Shown piece by piece: positions 29,426 to 38,170 of a stretch of DNA of 64,000 nt. The notes beneath the pieces were generated by a model. The model had not been told where the DNA came from. It saw nothing but the letters and a program-made list of their open reading frames with translations, and ran no database searches. Made by a program: the position numbers and the translations under genes. The stretch's first letter is position 1; each line of letters begins with the position of its first letter. Source of the DNA: JBBQFI01 sp038237805 (GTDB lineage: Bacteria; Verrucomicrobiota; Verrucomicrobiia; Chthoniobacterales; UBA10450); the NCBI GenBank assembly GCA_038237805.1, contig JBBRYI010000005.1, positions 1-64,000 on the forward strand, read 5' to 3'.

Positions 29426-30126
29426 ACGCCGAACAGGAGAGCCGCAACGAGCTCGATGGGATGGTGGTGAACATCGAGCTCACGCTCGTCAGCATCATTC
29501 AAGGTGTAGCGCTGACTTTTTTGGCGGAAAATACGCGTGAAGTTTTGAGCGCGAAACAATGGAGCGCGGTGCCTTACGTCTTCGCCGGTTTGCTGATCAT
29601 TCTTTTATTCTGGTCGCGTTCGCTCATTCACACGCTGACTTTGATTCGATGGCCGCTCGAGTTTGGGCACAATTTTTTTTATATTGCGTGCACCCTGGCG
29701 GAAGTTCTCGCCTTTACGCGCTTATCTGAGCCTTTCTGGTGGTTTACGATGAACGCGCTTTTTTCTGCGCTCGTCTGGGGTTTGTTCATTTATGACCTGC
29801 GCATGATTCGAATGCGTCAGACGGCCAGCCACAGCGAAGACGCTTCGCGTCTCTATGAAATCGTCATGCGCGATCAGCTGCTTAATATTTGGTTTTTGGT
29901 TCCCGGAATTCTGCTCTTCAACATCGCCTGTGCCATCGCGATCGACCGCGATCCCGCGTTTTTTCTTTCACGCCGCGCCCATCTCATCCTAGTCGGATTG
30001 CAGGCATTGGGACTTGTCGTTTATCTCGGTTATATCATTCGAGCGTTTGTGAAATTGTCACCGCTCATCTGCACCGCGCGGCGTGATTGGCGTTCGATAG
30101 AAACTGACGATTGTAAATCGGAGTAG
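29422..30126 (+). CDS. Six-helix membrane protein of unknown function
   Basis: 234 residues from ATG 29422, which overlaps the oxidoreductase stop in ATGA. The longer frame from 29209 is a shadow over that gene. About six hydrophobic helices are visible (LTLVSIIQGVALTFLA, VPYVFAGLLIILLFWS, FFYIACTLAEVLAF, FTMNALFSALVWGLFIY, IWFLVPGILLFNIACAIAI, LILVGLQALGLVVYLGYII). A conserved-looking NIELTLVSIIQGVAL start resembles other small bacterial integral membrane proteins of unknown role. Tight coupling suggests it could help the upstream oxidoreductase reach the membrane, but this is inference only. Confidence 0.75.
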   Translation: MNAEQESRNELDGMVVNIELTLVSIIQGVALTFLAENTREVLSAKQWSAVPYVFAGLLIILLFWSRSLIHTLTLIRWPLEFGHNFFYIACTLAEVLAFTRLSEPFWWFTMNALFSALVWGLFIYDLRMIRMRQTASHSEDASRLYEIVMRDQLLNIWFLVPGILLFNIACAIAIDRDPAFFLSRRAHLILVGLQALGLVVYLGYIIRAFVKLSPLICTARRDWRSIETDDCKSE

Positions 30127-30134
30127 CTCGAACT

Positions 30135-31808
30135 TCAGATGACGCGAAGCGTGAAAGGCGCGTCGTAGGATTGGCCGTTTTGCGTCGGATGAAGTCGCAT
30201 CGCGGCGTGGTCGACAATCGCTTCCAATTTCGGCCAATCCACCGGTTTGACCACGTGCTCGCGGAAACCGGCGGCCAGACTTGCTTGAATGTCGTCTTGC
30301 ATTCCGTAGCCGCTTAGCGCGATTCCTTCGACCGGCTGGCGCTCATTCATGTAACGGAAAAGATCGAGCCCATTTCCGTCCGGCAATCCCAGATCGCTGA
30401 TGACGAGATCAAAATCGTGCCGATTGAAAATTCCCTTCGCGCTGGCGACGGAGTAGGCGACCTCAACTTCATGACCCGCGCGTTGCAACAGTCGCGCCAT
30501 GATTTGAGCGGTGCTTTCGTGATCTTCCACCAGAAGAATACGCAGGCCCTTGGCAGCGACGGCCATTTTCTCCGGAATGAACGGTGGAGTTGCGACAGCT
30601 GTGGGCAACACCGGCAGATCGATCGTGAAAGTTGCGCCTTTGTTGTGCCCAGCGCTGCTCGCCTGAATCGAACCATCGTGCTTCGCGACAATTTCTTTTG
30701 CGATGGGCAGGCCAAGTCCCAGCCCACCGAAGCGCTCGACGAATTCGCGCCGGCCGCTTTCGTATCCTGAAAACAGGCGCGGCAACATTTCCGGCTCGAT
30801 CCCGATCCCAGTGTCGATGAAGCGGACGCGGAGCGATTCCGGCTGCGGATTGCTCGTGATGATGGCGATGCAGCCCGTGGCTGGTGTGAATTTGATCGCG
30901 TTTTTTAAGACATTCCAAAACGCCTGTTCCAGTCGCGCCGAGTCGCCCATGACGCGCGTGTTCGTTGCGCGCAATACCTTTTCAATCGGCATCGACGCCC
31001 CCGCGCCGCGCGCAATGTGTTCCGCGCGTTCCAGAAGGTAATGAACATCGACGGGCTCGCGCCGCAGCGTGAAGGTGTCGTTAGTCATGTGCGCATGATC
31101 GAGCAAATCATCGATCATTTTAGTCTCCAACTCGACATTGGTACGGATCATCTCGATATCCGCGCGCTGGGATTTGGTCAGAGTATCGTCGAGCAAAAGT
31201 GCGTAGCTCGTCATGAGAACAGGGGCGAGCGGTGAGCGGAGCTCGTGACTCAGGGTGGCGAGGAATTCGTCCTTATCGTGATCGACCGTTCGTGGCGAGC
31301 GGCTTGCTTGCTCGATCAGTTTGGCGCTCCGGCGCAACTCCAGCAGCACCATGACCTGATGAGCCAGTGTGCGGAGTGCCTCCTTTTGTGTATCGAGCAA
31401 ACCACGCGGCCGATAATCCGAAACGCATAAGGTCCCGATCCTGAATCCATCGCTCGTCTCGAGCGGCGCACCGGCGTAAAAGCGCAAATGCGGCCAGCCG
31501 GTCACGAGTGGATTATTTGCAAACCGCGGATCCATCAGCGTGTCAGGGACAATGAAAAGATCGGGTTGCAGGATGGCCTGCGAACAAATCGAAACTTCGA
31601 GAGAAGTTTGCCGCAGTCCCAATCCGATCTCGGATTTAAACCACTGGCGATCGCGATCGATGAAGTTGATGACGGCGATGGGTGCGTCACAAATACGGGC
31701 GATCAAGCGCGTGATGTCGTCGAACTCTTCTTCTGCCGGAGTGTCGAGAATCTCGTAGCGCTCGAGAGCCTCGATGCGTGCAGGCGAATCGGCTGGAGCG
31801 CTGATCAT
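30135..31808 (-). CDS. GAF-domain hybrid histidine kinase with C-terminal receiver
   Basis: 557 residues from the ATG at 31808 (a TTG 45 bp upstream also exists). An N-terminal GAF domain (LDTPAEEEFDDITRLIARIC; FYAGAPLETSDGFRIGTLCV) spans residues about 15-165. HisKA follows with the phospho-acceptor in LSHELRSPLAP, then HATPase with NAIKF (N-box), DTGIGIEPEML (G1) and GGLGLGLPIAKEI (G2). The receiver near the C-terminus has VEDHES and the phospho-Asp in VISDLGLPDGNG, with Lys in EHVVKPVDWP. No membrane segment, so the signal is cytoplasmic. No separate response regulator gene is adjacent. Confidence 0.93.
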   Translation of the reverse strand: MISAPADSPARIEALERYEILDTPAEEEFDDITRLIARICDAPIAVINFIDRDRQWFKSEIGLGLRQTSLEVSICSQAILQPDLFIVPDTLMDPRFANNPLVTGWPHLRFYAGAPLETSDGFRIGTLCVSDYRPRGLLDTQKEALRTLAHQVMVLLELRRSAKLIEQASRSPRTVDHDKDEFLATLSHELRSPLAPVLMTSYALLLDDTLTKSQRADIEMIRTNVELETKMIDDLLDHAHMTNDTFTLRREPVDVHYLLERAEHIARGAGASMPIEKVLRATNTRVMGDSARLEQAFWNVLKNAIKFTPATGCIAIITSNPQPESLRVRFIDTGIGIEPEMLPRLFSGYESGRREFVERFGGLGLGLPIAKEIVAKHDGSIQASSAGHNKGATFTIDLPVLPTAVATPPFIPEKMAVAAKGLRILLVEDHESTAQIMARLLQRAGHEVEVAYSVASAKGIFNRHDFDLVISDLGLPDGNGLDLFRYMNERQPVEGIALSGYGMQDDIQASLAAGFREHVVKPVDWPKLEAIVDHAAMRLHPTQNGQSYDAPFTLRVI

Positions 31809-32023
31809 CGGGCGAGACACTGACAAAGGTTGGTGGATTGTGCAATCGCGCAATTCAACTTGGATAGCACAGGCTGTCAGCCTGCCGCGGATCCGCTTTC
31901 AATAGACTCGTTAGGTAAGATCGCCACCAGCCACCGTCCGCGTCGGCGCAGTCGGACTGGCGCGCTTTCCCAATCCATTTTGCTTGGAGCGATTGCGATT
32001 AGCGATAGACTCCTTTCCTCTCG

Positions 32024-32956
32024 ATGAAAGGGATTGCATCAAATGGCGCACGCCCGATTGCACGAGGCAATTCGTGGACGTTTCCATCGGTCGATCAAGT
32101 CATGGCGGAAGAGCGCGCCAACGCATTCAAGAAACGCAGCATCAAAACCTCGGCAAAACTTTCCGGCCTCAAGCTTGCGATTTCGATGATGGATCTGACC
32201 ACGCTCGAGGGGAAGGACACACCGGGGAAGGTCGCGTTTCTTTGCCGCAAAGCGATGCAGCCGCTTGATCCGCGGTATCAAGTTCCGTCGTGTGCCGCGG
32301 TCTGCGTTTACCCGAATTTCGTGCGCGTTGCGAAAAAGTTCCTCGGCAGTTCTGGTGTCAAAGTCGCTTCGGTCGCTACCGCGTTTCCGACCGGGCTCAT
32401 GCCGTTGCGTCTGAAGTTGCAGGAAGTCCGTAGTGCGGCGAAAGACGGCGCCGATGAAATCGATATGGTCATTAATCGCGGCGTTTTTCTCGGCGGGGAA
32501 TACGATCGCGTTTTCGACGAAATCGCTGCGACCAAGGAAGCGTGCGGAGATGCGCATCTGAAAGTCATTCTCGAAACCGGCGAACTGCAAACTTACGACA
32601 ACGTCCGCATCGCGAGCGAAATTGCGATGCGCGCCGGAGCCGATTTCATCAAAACTTCCACCGGCAAAGTTTCTCCGGCCGCGACCATGCCGGTCACGCT
32701 CGTGATGCTGGAAGCGATTCGTGATTACTTTTACGAAACGGGCATTCGCATCGGCATGAAACCGGCCGGCGGAATCCGCAACGCCAAGGAAGCGCTCGCT
32801 TATATTGTGATGTTAAAAGAAACGCTCGGCGACGACTGGCTCACGCCCGATCTCTTCCGTTTCGGTGCGAGCACGCTCGTCAATGACGTTCTCATGCAAA
32901 TCGTCAAGACCGTGGACGGAAACTACCAAGGGCAAGATTATTTTTCGTTGCCGTAA
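32024..32956 (+). CDS. deoC: Deoxyribose-phosphate aldolase, long form
   Basis: Splits 2-deoxyribose-5-phosphate into glyceraldehyde-3-phosphate and acetaldehyde in deoxynucleoside salvage. 310 residues; an in-frame ATG at 32102 would give 284. Schiff-base lysine lies in DFIKTSTGK around residue 220, the second Lys in GMKPAGGIRN, and the substrate-contacting DLTTLEGKDT near residue 63. The N-terminal extension matches the longer eukaryote-like/Bacteroidetes-like DeoC branch. Single gene; a CCTAACGAG motif follows the stop directly. The aldehyde dehydrogenase at 36620 could oxidise the acetaldehyde, but is not linked in an operon. Confidence 0.95.
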   Translation: MKGIASNGARPIARGNSWTFPSVDQVMAEERANAFKKRSIKTSAKLSGLKLAISMMDLTTLEGKDTPGKVAFLCRKAMQPLDPRYQVPSCAAVCVYPNFVRVAKKFLGSSGVKVASVATAFPTGLMPLRLKLQEVRSAAKDGADEIDMVINRGVFLGGEYDRVFDEIAATKEACGDAHLKVILETGELQTYDNVRIASEIAMRAGADFIKTSTGKVSPAATMPVTLVMLEAIRDYFYETGIRIGMKPAGGIRNAKEALAYIVMLKETLGDDWLTPDLFRFGASTLVNDVLMQIVKTVDGNYQGQDYFSLP

Positions 32957-33224
32957 GCCCTAACGAGAAGATTGATCGCCCTTCGGAAGGACTAATCGCG
33001 CCAGCGCGAAAACTCCGGCAGGTTTCGGAAATCCTGGCGCCGGAAGGCTCTGCGAACGCCGTGCAGTGCTGCGAACAGACTGATTTTCGTATCGACAGTG
33101 GGTAGGCGCGGTCCTCTATACAATTTCCGCGCATTACGGATTTGTCACTTGACGATTCTCTCGTGCCAAGTACGACTCCAACCTTCTTCGCGAAACCCAT
33201 ATTATTATTAAACCTCAGCTGCCC
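32957..33224. other. Intergenic region with several potential RNA hairpins
   Basis: 268 bp between deoC and the BNR-repeat gene. No convincing coding frame. Hairpin-forming strings are dense: CCGGCAGGTTTCGGAAATCC with its downstream GCGCCGG (about 33013-33042), and GCAGTGCTGC. A motif CCTAACGAG starts it. It may carry a deoC terminator region and a 5' leader of the next gene. It does not fit a riboswitch class I know. Confidence 0.4.
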
Positions 33225-36200
33225 ATGACAACTCATCGCTTCGCCACACATTATTCGACTTTTTCCCAAATTAATGCGGCCGCATTTGTGCGGCTTTTTT
33301 GTTGTCTTACACTCTGCGCGCCGCTTGCGTTGAACGCGAAAACCTCTCGGCATGACGCAAAGATTGCCGACACAAAAGAAGAGAAAAGATCCGCGCTTTC
33401 GCCGGTCAGCATGCCGCGGTTTTCTTTACTGCCTACTCCGATCGGATTCTTCATTTGCGCGATGCCGCCCTTGGACGTGGAACTCATTGCCGATGGATTA
33501 CATCGTCCCGAGCCGCCCGAACCTCCATTCAAAACACCGCAACTAAAGAAATCGGAATTTCCAGTACGCAGTCTTCCAGCGATTCGTTCCACCGCGAAAG
33601 AACGCGCTGGCATTAGTCCGAAGGGAGTTTTGTCGGCGACGTCCTGGACCGCGCTCGGTCCCGCGCCAATTCCAAACGGACAGACCGAGCCCGCGGATCC
33701 TAACGGGATTTCGCTCACCCAGGCGCCGGTTAGTGGACGCACCACAGCGGTCGCAATTGACGCGGTGGATGCGAACATCGCGTTTGTCGGCACAGCCCAA
33801 GGCGGGTTATATCGCACGACGGATGGAGGCACAACATGGACGCCGTTGCTCGATAATGCACTGAGTCTCGCGGTTGGCTCGATCGTGATCGATCCCGCCA
33901 ATACGCTTCTCGTCGGAACCGGAGAATCGAATTTTTCGGGTGATAGTTTCGCCGGCGTCGGCGTTTACAGAATTACGAATGCCAAAGGCGCGAATCCGCT
34001 GCTGACCGGTCCATACAACCAGGACACTGGCGGAATGGATGTGATGACGCATCGCGGTATTCCCGGTCTCGCGATTGATCCGAACAATCACGATATTGTT
34101 TATGTCGGTACTGCCACGGGACAGCAGGGCATCGGCGACCCGCCGCCAGTCAATGCGCCTCCGCGCGGGCTTTATCGTTCGATGAATTTCTTTTCCGGCG
34201 CATCGACGTTCACCAAAATTCCCGCTCTTGGCGCGCTTGAGCCATCACCGGCGGACTACCGCGTGACATCGATTGTTTATGAGCCGGGTAACTCGAATCA
34301 TTTGTTTATCGGTGTCGCGGATGCGAGCGGCAATACCGACGCGACTTATTACGGCGGCATTTATTATTCAGCGAATGCAAGCGCTCCGACTCCAACTTTT
34401 ACGCGCGCGTTCATGACGAGCCCTGGCGATGCAACGACGGATAACTTTGCTCCGATCAAATTCGCGATTCGAAAGATTGGAAACAATGTGCGCCTGATCG
34501 CAGCGACGGCGGAGGCTGCACCGACCGATCGAGGCCGAGCTTACAAGCTCGATTATGACGCCACTCAGCCGCACCCAAGTTTCATGCAAAGCGATTTTCA
34601 TGAAATGGTCGGTGCGCAAGGATTCGGAGGTGGTCAGGCGTCATACAACATCGGGGTCGAATTGGACCCGAATAATCTTAACAATATTTATCTTGTCGGT
34701 ACGTTGGCCTCGGACGGGTCCAGCGCAGTTGGAGCGTTCATCTACTCGCACGACGGCGGCACTACTTTCAATTCGAGCACCAACACACTGCACGTCGACA
34801 GTCATATGGTCGGCGTCGCCCCATCGAATTCGAACGTTCTTTACACGGGCAACGATGGCGGCGTTTGGAAATCGCTAAACGCCACCGCGGCGATTCCAAC
34901 GTTCACAGATATCAACACATCGGGTTACAGCGCCACGCAATTCCAGAGCGTCGCGGTTCACCCAACCGATCGGAATTTTTCCATCGGCGGCACGCAGGAT
35001 AACGGCACGGAATTTTTGATGCCGAATGGAAAATGGAAGCGAGCTGACTTTGGTGATGGCGGTTTCGCGTTGATCGACCAGACGGCCCCGAACCCCGAGA
35101 ACGTCGTCATGTATCACACCTATTATAATGTCAAAGCGACGTTGCTCGGATTTTCGCGCGTGAAAAAAGCGAGCTGCGCGACGGAAGGTCAATGGGCATT
35201 TCGCGGCGCGGCGGTCGGTGTGCTTCCGGGCGGGTTGCCATTTCCGCTCCCGGTTGTTGGCAGCACGGTTTGCGACGGATCCGATGGGCAGACAGCTAAC
35301 GGAATCAGTGTTGCTGACGATACCAACTTCTACGCGCCGATGGCTCTCGGCCCGACGGTAACTGGATCGACCGGGCAAACCGTTTATTTTGGCAGCGACA
35401 AACTTTATCGTTCGACTGACCAAGGCGATCACATGATCGTTGCCAGCCAGGTGCTGGAGCCGGCCGGCGCGACGACAGCAAACACACCGATCGCGTCGAT
35501 CGGCATTTCGCCACAGAACGACAACGTTCGCATTTGCGGGACGAACGACGGGAAAGTATTCGCGACCACGTTAGGCTCACCGGCGCTCGTTGATGTTTCT
35601 GATGCAGGCATGCCCGCGACCTATATCGCGCGAGCGGTCATTGATCCTAATAACGTCAATACCGCTTATGTGGTGTTCAACGGAAACGGCATCGCCGGAA
35701 AGCATGTGTGGAAAGGTAACCTGAGTGGTTTTCCGCTTGTCACATGGGCGGCGATCGACGGTACAGCGGGAGCGGTAATTCCGGATATTTCAGTGAACGC
35801 CTTTGTCGTCGATCCGCGTAATTCTCAGCATCTTTATGCGGGAACGGATCGCGGCGTTTACAATTCAACCGACGGCGGTGCGCATTGGGCGCTTTACGGA
35901 ACCGACCTCCCCAACGTCTCCGTATTCGATCTCGCCATTCAAAATCCATTCCGCATATTGCGTGCAGCCACACACGGACGGGGCTTCTACGAAATCCAGA
36001 CCGTGATTCCGCCCGTTGTGCCAGTGAGCGCGGTCTCGCGAAAAGTGCACGGCGCTTCACCGTTCGACGTCAACCTTCCGCTCGTCGGTTCGCCCGGAAT
36101 CGAATGCCGCTCGGGCGGGGCTTCAAAGGCTTATCAAGTGGTTATCACCTTTGCGGCGCCAGTTACCATTGCCGGCGCAAGCGTCACTTCTGGTTCGGGA

Positions 36201-36521
36201 AGTGTCAGCAGCACGACGGTAAGTGGTTCGCAAGTCACCGTTAATTTGACGAACGTATCGAATGCTCAGGTCATCACCATCACGCTGACTGGCGTTAATG
36301 ATGGAACCCATTCAAGCAGCGTGAACATACCGATGGCGGTGTTGGTGGGTGATACGAGCGCAAATGGCAGCGTGAACGCAACCGACGTTTCGCAAACGAA
36401 AGTGCAATCAGGTCAATCGGTCAGTGGTACTAACTTTCGCGAAGATGTTTTCGTGAACGGAGTCATCAACAGCACGGACGTTGGAATCGTGAAGACAGCT
36501 TCGGGGACAGCATTGCCCTAA
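33225..36521 (+). CDS. Large secreted BNR/Asp-box beta-propeller protein with dockerin-like tail
   Basis: 1098 residues. A signal-like stretch FVRLFCCLTLCAPLALNA lies at residues 22-39. The body from about residue 140 to 910 is built of BNR/Asp-box repeats (RTTDGGTTWTPLL, YSHDGGTTFNSS, STDGGAHWALYG), the fold of sialidase/Vps10-like propellers; no sialidase catalytic set is seen. A beta-sandwich-like segment follows (residues 930-1040, VVITFAAPVTIAGASVTSGS). The last 55 residues resemble a type I dockerin pair (GDTSANGSVNATDV, then FVNGVINSTDVGIVK). Its stop codon lies within CCTAACGAG. Only this one exact 8-mer copy is in the gene, against many in metabolic genes. Function in surface or polymer binding is inferred. 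Confidence 0.85.
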   Translation: MTTHRFATHYSTFSQINAAAFVRLFCCLTLCAPLALNAKTSRHDAKIADTKEEKRSALSPVSMPRFSLLPTPIGFFICAMPPLDVELIADGLHRPEPPEPPFKTPQLKKSEFPVRSLPAIRSTAKERAGISPKGVLSATSWTALGPAPIPNGQTEPADPNGISLTQAPVSGRTTAVAIDAVDANIAFVGTAQGGLYRTTDGGTTWTPLLDNALSLAVGSIVIDPANTLLVGTGESNFSGDSFAGVGVYRITNAKGANPLLTGPYNQDTGGMDVMTHRGIPGLAIDPNNHDIVYVGTATGQQGIGDPPPVNAPPRGLYRSMNFFSGASTFTKIPALGALEPSPADYRVTSIVYEPGNSNHLFIGVADASGNTDATYYGGIYYSANASAPTPTFTRAFMTSPGDATTDNFAPIKFAIRKIGNNVRLIAATAEAAPTDRGRAYKLDYDATQPHPSFMQSDFHEMVGAQGFGGGQASYNIGVELDPNNLNNIYLVGTLASDGSSAVGAFIYSHDGGTTFNSSTNTLHVDSHMVGVAPSNSNVLYTGNDGGVWKSLNATAAIPTFTDINTSGYSATQFQSVAVHPTDRNFSIGGTQDNGTEFLMPNGKWKRADFGDGGFALIDQTAPNPENVVMYHTYYNVKATLLGFSRVKKASCATEGQWAFRGAAVGVLPGGLPFPLPVVGSTVCDGSDGQTANGISVADDTNFYAPMALGPTVTGSTGQTVYFGSDKLYRSTDQGDHMIVASQVLEPAGATTANTPIASIGISPQNDNVRICGTNDGKVFATTLGSPALVDVSDAGMPATYIARAVIDPNNVNTAYVVFNGNGIAGKHVWKGNLSGFPLVTWAAIDGTAGAVIPDISVNAFVVDPRNSQHLYAGTDRGVYNSTDGGAHWALYGTDLPNVSVFDLAIQNPFRILRAATHGRGFYEIQTVIPPVVPVSAVSRKVHGASPFDVNLPLVGSPGIECRSGGASKAYQVVITFAAPVTIAGASVTSGSGSVSSTTVSGSQVTVNLTNVSNAQVITITLTGVNDGTHSSSVNIPMAVLVGDTSANGSVNATDVSQTKVQSGQSVSGTNFREDVFVNGVINSTDVGIVKTASGTALP
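33274..33300 (+). terminator. Terminator-like hairpin inside the 5' end of the BNR gene
   Basis: GCCGCA-TTTG-TGCGGC followed by six T residues forms a textbook intrinsic terminator (33279-33300). It overlaps a perfect 12-bp palindrome ATGCGGCCGCAT (33274-33285), so two alternative stems compete for the same bases. It lies 54 nt after the ATG at 33225, in the signal-peptide codons. It could be an attenuator, a terminator for upstream RNA if the true start is later, or coincidence. Confidence 0.5.
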
Positions 36522-36539
36522 CGAGTTATTTGTTTTGAG

Positions 36540-36577
36540 CCGCGCTGGTTCGATAGAGCCAGCGCGGTCTTCTTTTT
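36540..36577 (+). terminator. Rho-independent terminator after the BNR gene
   Basis: A perfect 9-bp stem CCGCGCTGG/CCAGCGCGG around a 10-nt loop is followed by TCTTCTTTTT. It starts 19 bp after the stop codon at 36521. Confidence 0.85.
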
Positions 36578-36619
36578 GCGTGCAGCGTCGCGTCAGACCG
36601 ATTAGAGATTGCTATTGTC

Positions 36620-38164
36620 ATGGCGCGCAAAAAATCACGCGACTCCCAGCTCGTCGTCATCGAACGCGATGGAGCGATTGATCACCGCCGCGCGCTTCCT
36701 CCCGATGAACGGGGACTGAGTTTCGGTGATCGCTGGAAATATGCGCCCGCGCCGGAAGCGAGCGATTACATTCAGCTCCAATCGCGCTACCAGCTGTTCA
36801 TCGGCGGAAAATTCGTTAAGCCCCGATCGGGTAAATATTTTCCGTCGATCAATCCGGCCACGGAAGAAAAGCTGGCCGAGATCGCCGCTGGAAATGCGCG
36901 CGACGTCCATCTCGCCGTCCGCTCAGCGCGGCGCGCCTACGAAAAAACATGGAGCAAAATGGCCGGACGCGAGCGCGGAAAATTTCTCTACCGTATTGCG
37001 CGCTTGATCCAGGAAAAATCGCGCGAGCTCGCCGTGCTCGAGACGATGGATGGCGGCAAGACGATCAAGGAGAGTCGCGACATCGATCTGCCGCTCGTGG
37101 CCTCGCACTTTTTTTACTACGCCGGTTGGGCGGACAAATTGCAGTACGCATTTCCTGGTCGCACGCCCCGCTCGTTAGGCGTAGCCGGCCAAATCATTCC
37201 TTGGAATTTCCCGTTACTCATGGCGGCGTGGAAACTCGCGCCTGCGCTGGCCTGCGGAAACACCTGCGTGTTGAAGCCGGCGGAAACTACCAGCATCACC
37301 GCGATGCATCTTGCGGAGATTTTTCAGCAGGCGGAATTGCCCGATGGCGTCGTCAACATTGTCACCGGCGCCGGCGAAACCGGCAAAGCATTGGTCGATC
37401 ACGACGACGTCGACAAGATTGCATTCACCGGTTCGACGGATGTAGGCAAACGCATTTTGCAATCGGTTTCGGGCACAAAGAAAAAACTGACGCTCGAACT
37501 CGGTGGCAAAGCGGCCAACATCATCTTCGAGGATGCCCCGATCGATCAGGCGGTCGAAGGAATCGTTTCGGGAATTTATTTTAATCAAGGTCATGTCTGT
37601 TGCGCGGGATCGCGTCTGCTCGTGCAGGAAGGCGTTTTCCCGACGGTGATTCGCAAATTGCGCGATCGTATTGCGACATTGCGCGTGGGTGATCCGCTCG
37701 ATAAAAACACGGACATCGGTGCGATCAATTCGCGCATGCAGCTCGACAAGATTTGCGAGCTGGTCGACAGCGGATTGAAGCAAGGCGCCGAATTGGTGCA
37801 GTCGCGCTGCCGTTTACCACAAAAAGGCTACTGGTATCCGCCGAGTTTTTTCACTGGCGTTACTGCGTCGCACCGGATCGCGCAGGAAGAGATTTTTGGC
37901 CCGGTCTTGAGCGTCATGACATTTCGCACGCCGGAAGAGGCAATCGAACGCGCCAACAACACGCCATACGGATTAAGCGCCGGCGTTTGGACGGACAAAG
38001 GGAGCAAGATTTTCAAGATCGTGAGCAAACTGCGCGCCGGTGTGGTGTGGGCGAATACCTACAACAAGTTTGATCCCACGAGTCCGTTCGGCGGTTATAA
38101 AGAGAGCGGGTTCGGTCGCGAAGGTGGCCGGCACGGTTTGCTGTCATATCTCTCTTTGAGTTAA
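36620..38164 (+). CDS. Aldehyde dehydrogenase (NAD(P)-dependent)
   Basis: 514 residues. Oxidises an aldehyde to the acid. Motifs: NPATEEKLAEIAAG near residue 75, PWNFPLLMAAWKLAPALACGN near residue 195, FTGSTDVGKRI, the general base in LELGGKAANIIF, and the nucleophile in FNQGHVCCAGSR around residue 330. EIFGPVLSVM and NPYGLSAGVWT-like NTPYGLSAGVWT follow. The first 50 residues are a basic extension not typical of the family. Single gene; the terminator at 36540 separates it from the BNR gene. Substrate not identifiable. Confidence 0.92.
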   Translation: MARKKSRDSQLVVIERDGAIDHRRALPPDERGLSFGDRWKYAPAPEASDYIQLQSRYQLFIGGKFVKPRSGKYFPSINPATEEKLAEIAAGNARDVHLAVRSARRAYEKTWSKMAGRERGKFLYRIARLIQEKSRELAVLETMDGGKTIKESRDIDLPLVASHFFYYAGWADKLQYAFPGRTPRSLGVAGQIIPWNFPLLMAAWKLAPALACGNTCVLKPAETTSITAMHLAEIFQQAELPDGVVNIVTGAGETGKALVDHDDVDKIAFTGSTDVGKRILQSVSGTKKKLTLELGGKAANIIFEDAPIDQAVEGIVSGIYFNQGHVCCAGSRLLVQEGVFPTVIRKLRDRIATLRVGDPLDKNTDIGAINSRMQLDKICELVDSGLKQGAELVQSRCRLPQKGYWYPPSFFTGVTASHRIAQEEIFGPVLSVMTFRTPEEAIERANNTPYGLSAGVWTDKGSKIFKIVSKLRAGVVWANTYNKFDPTSPFGGYKESGFGREGGRHGLLSYLSLS

Positions 38165-38170
38165 CGGCGG

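Noticed and set aside
32957..33224. Glycine or cobalamin riboswitch
   Set aside because: A few short strings resemble riboswitch cores, but conserved boxes are missing and the downstream gene is not a glycine or B12 gene.
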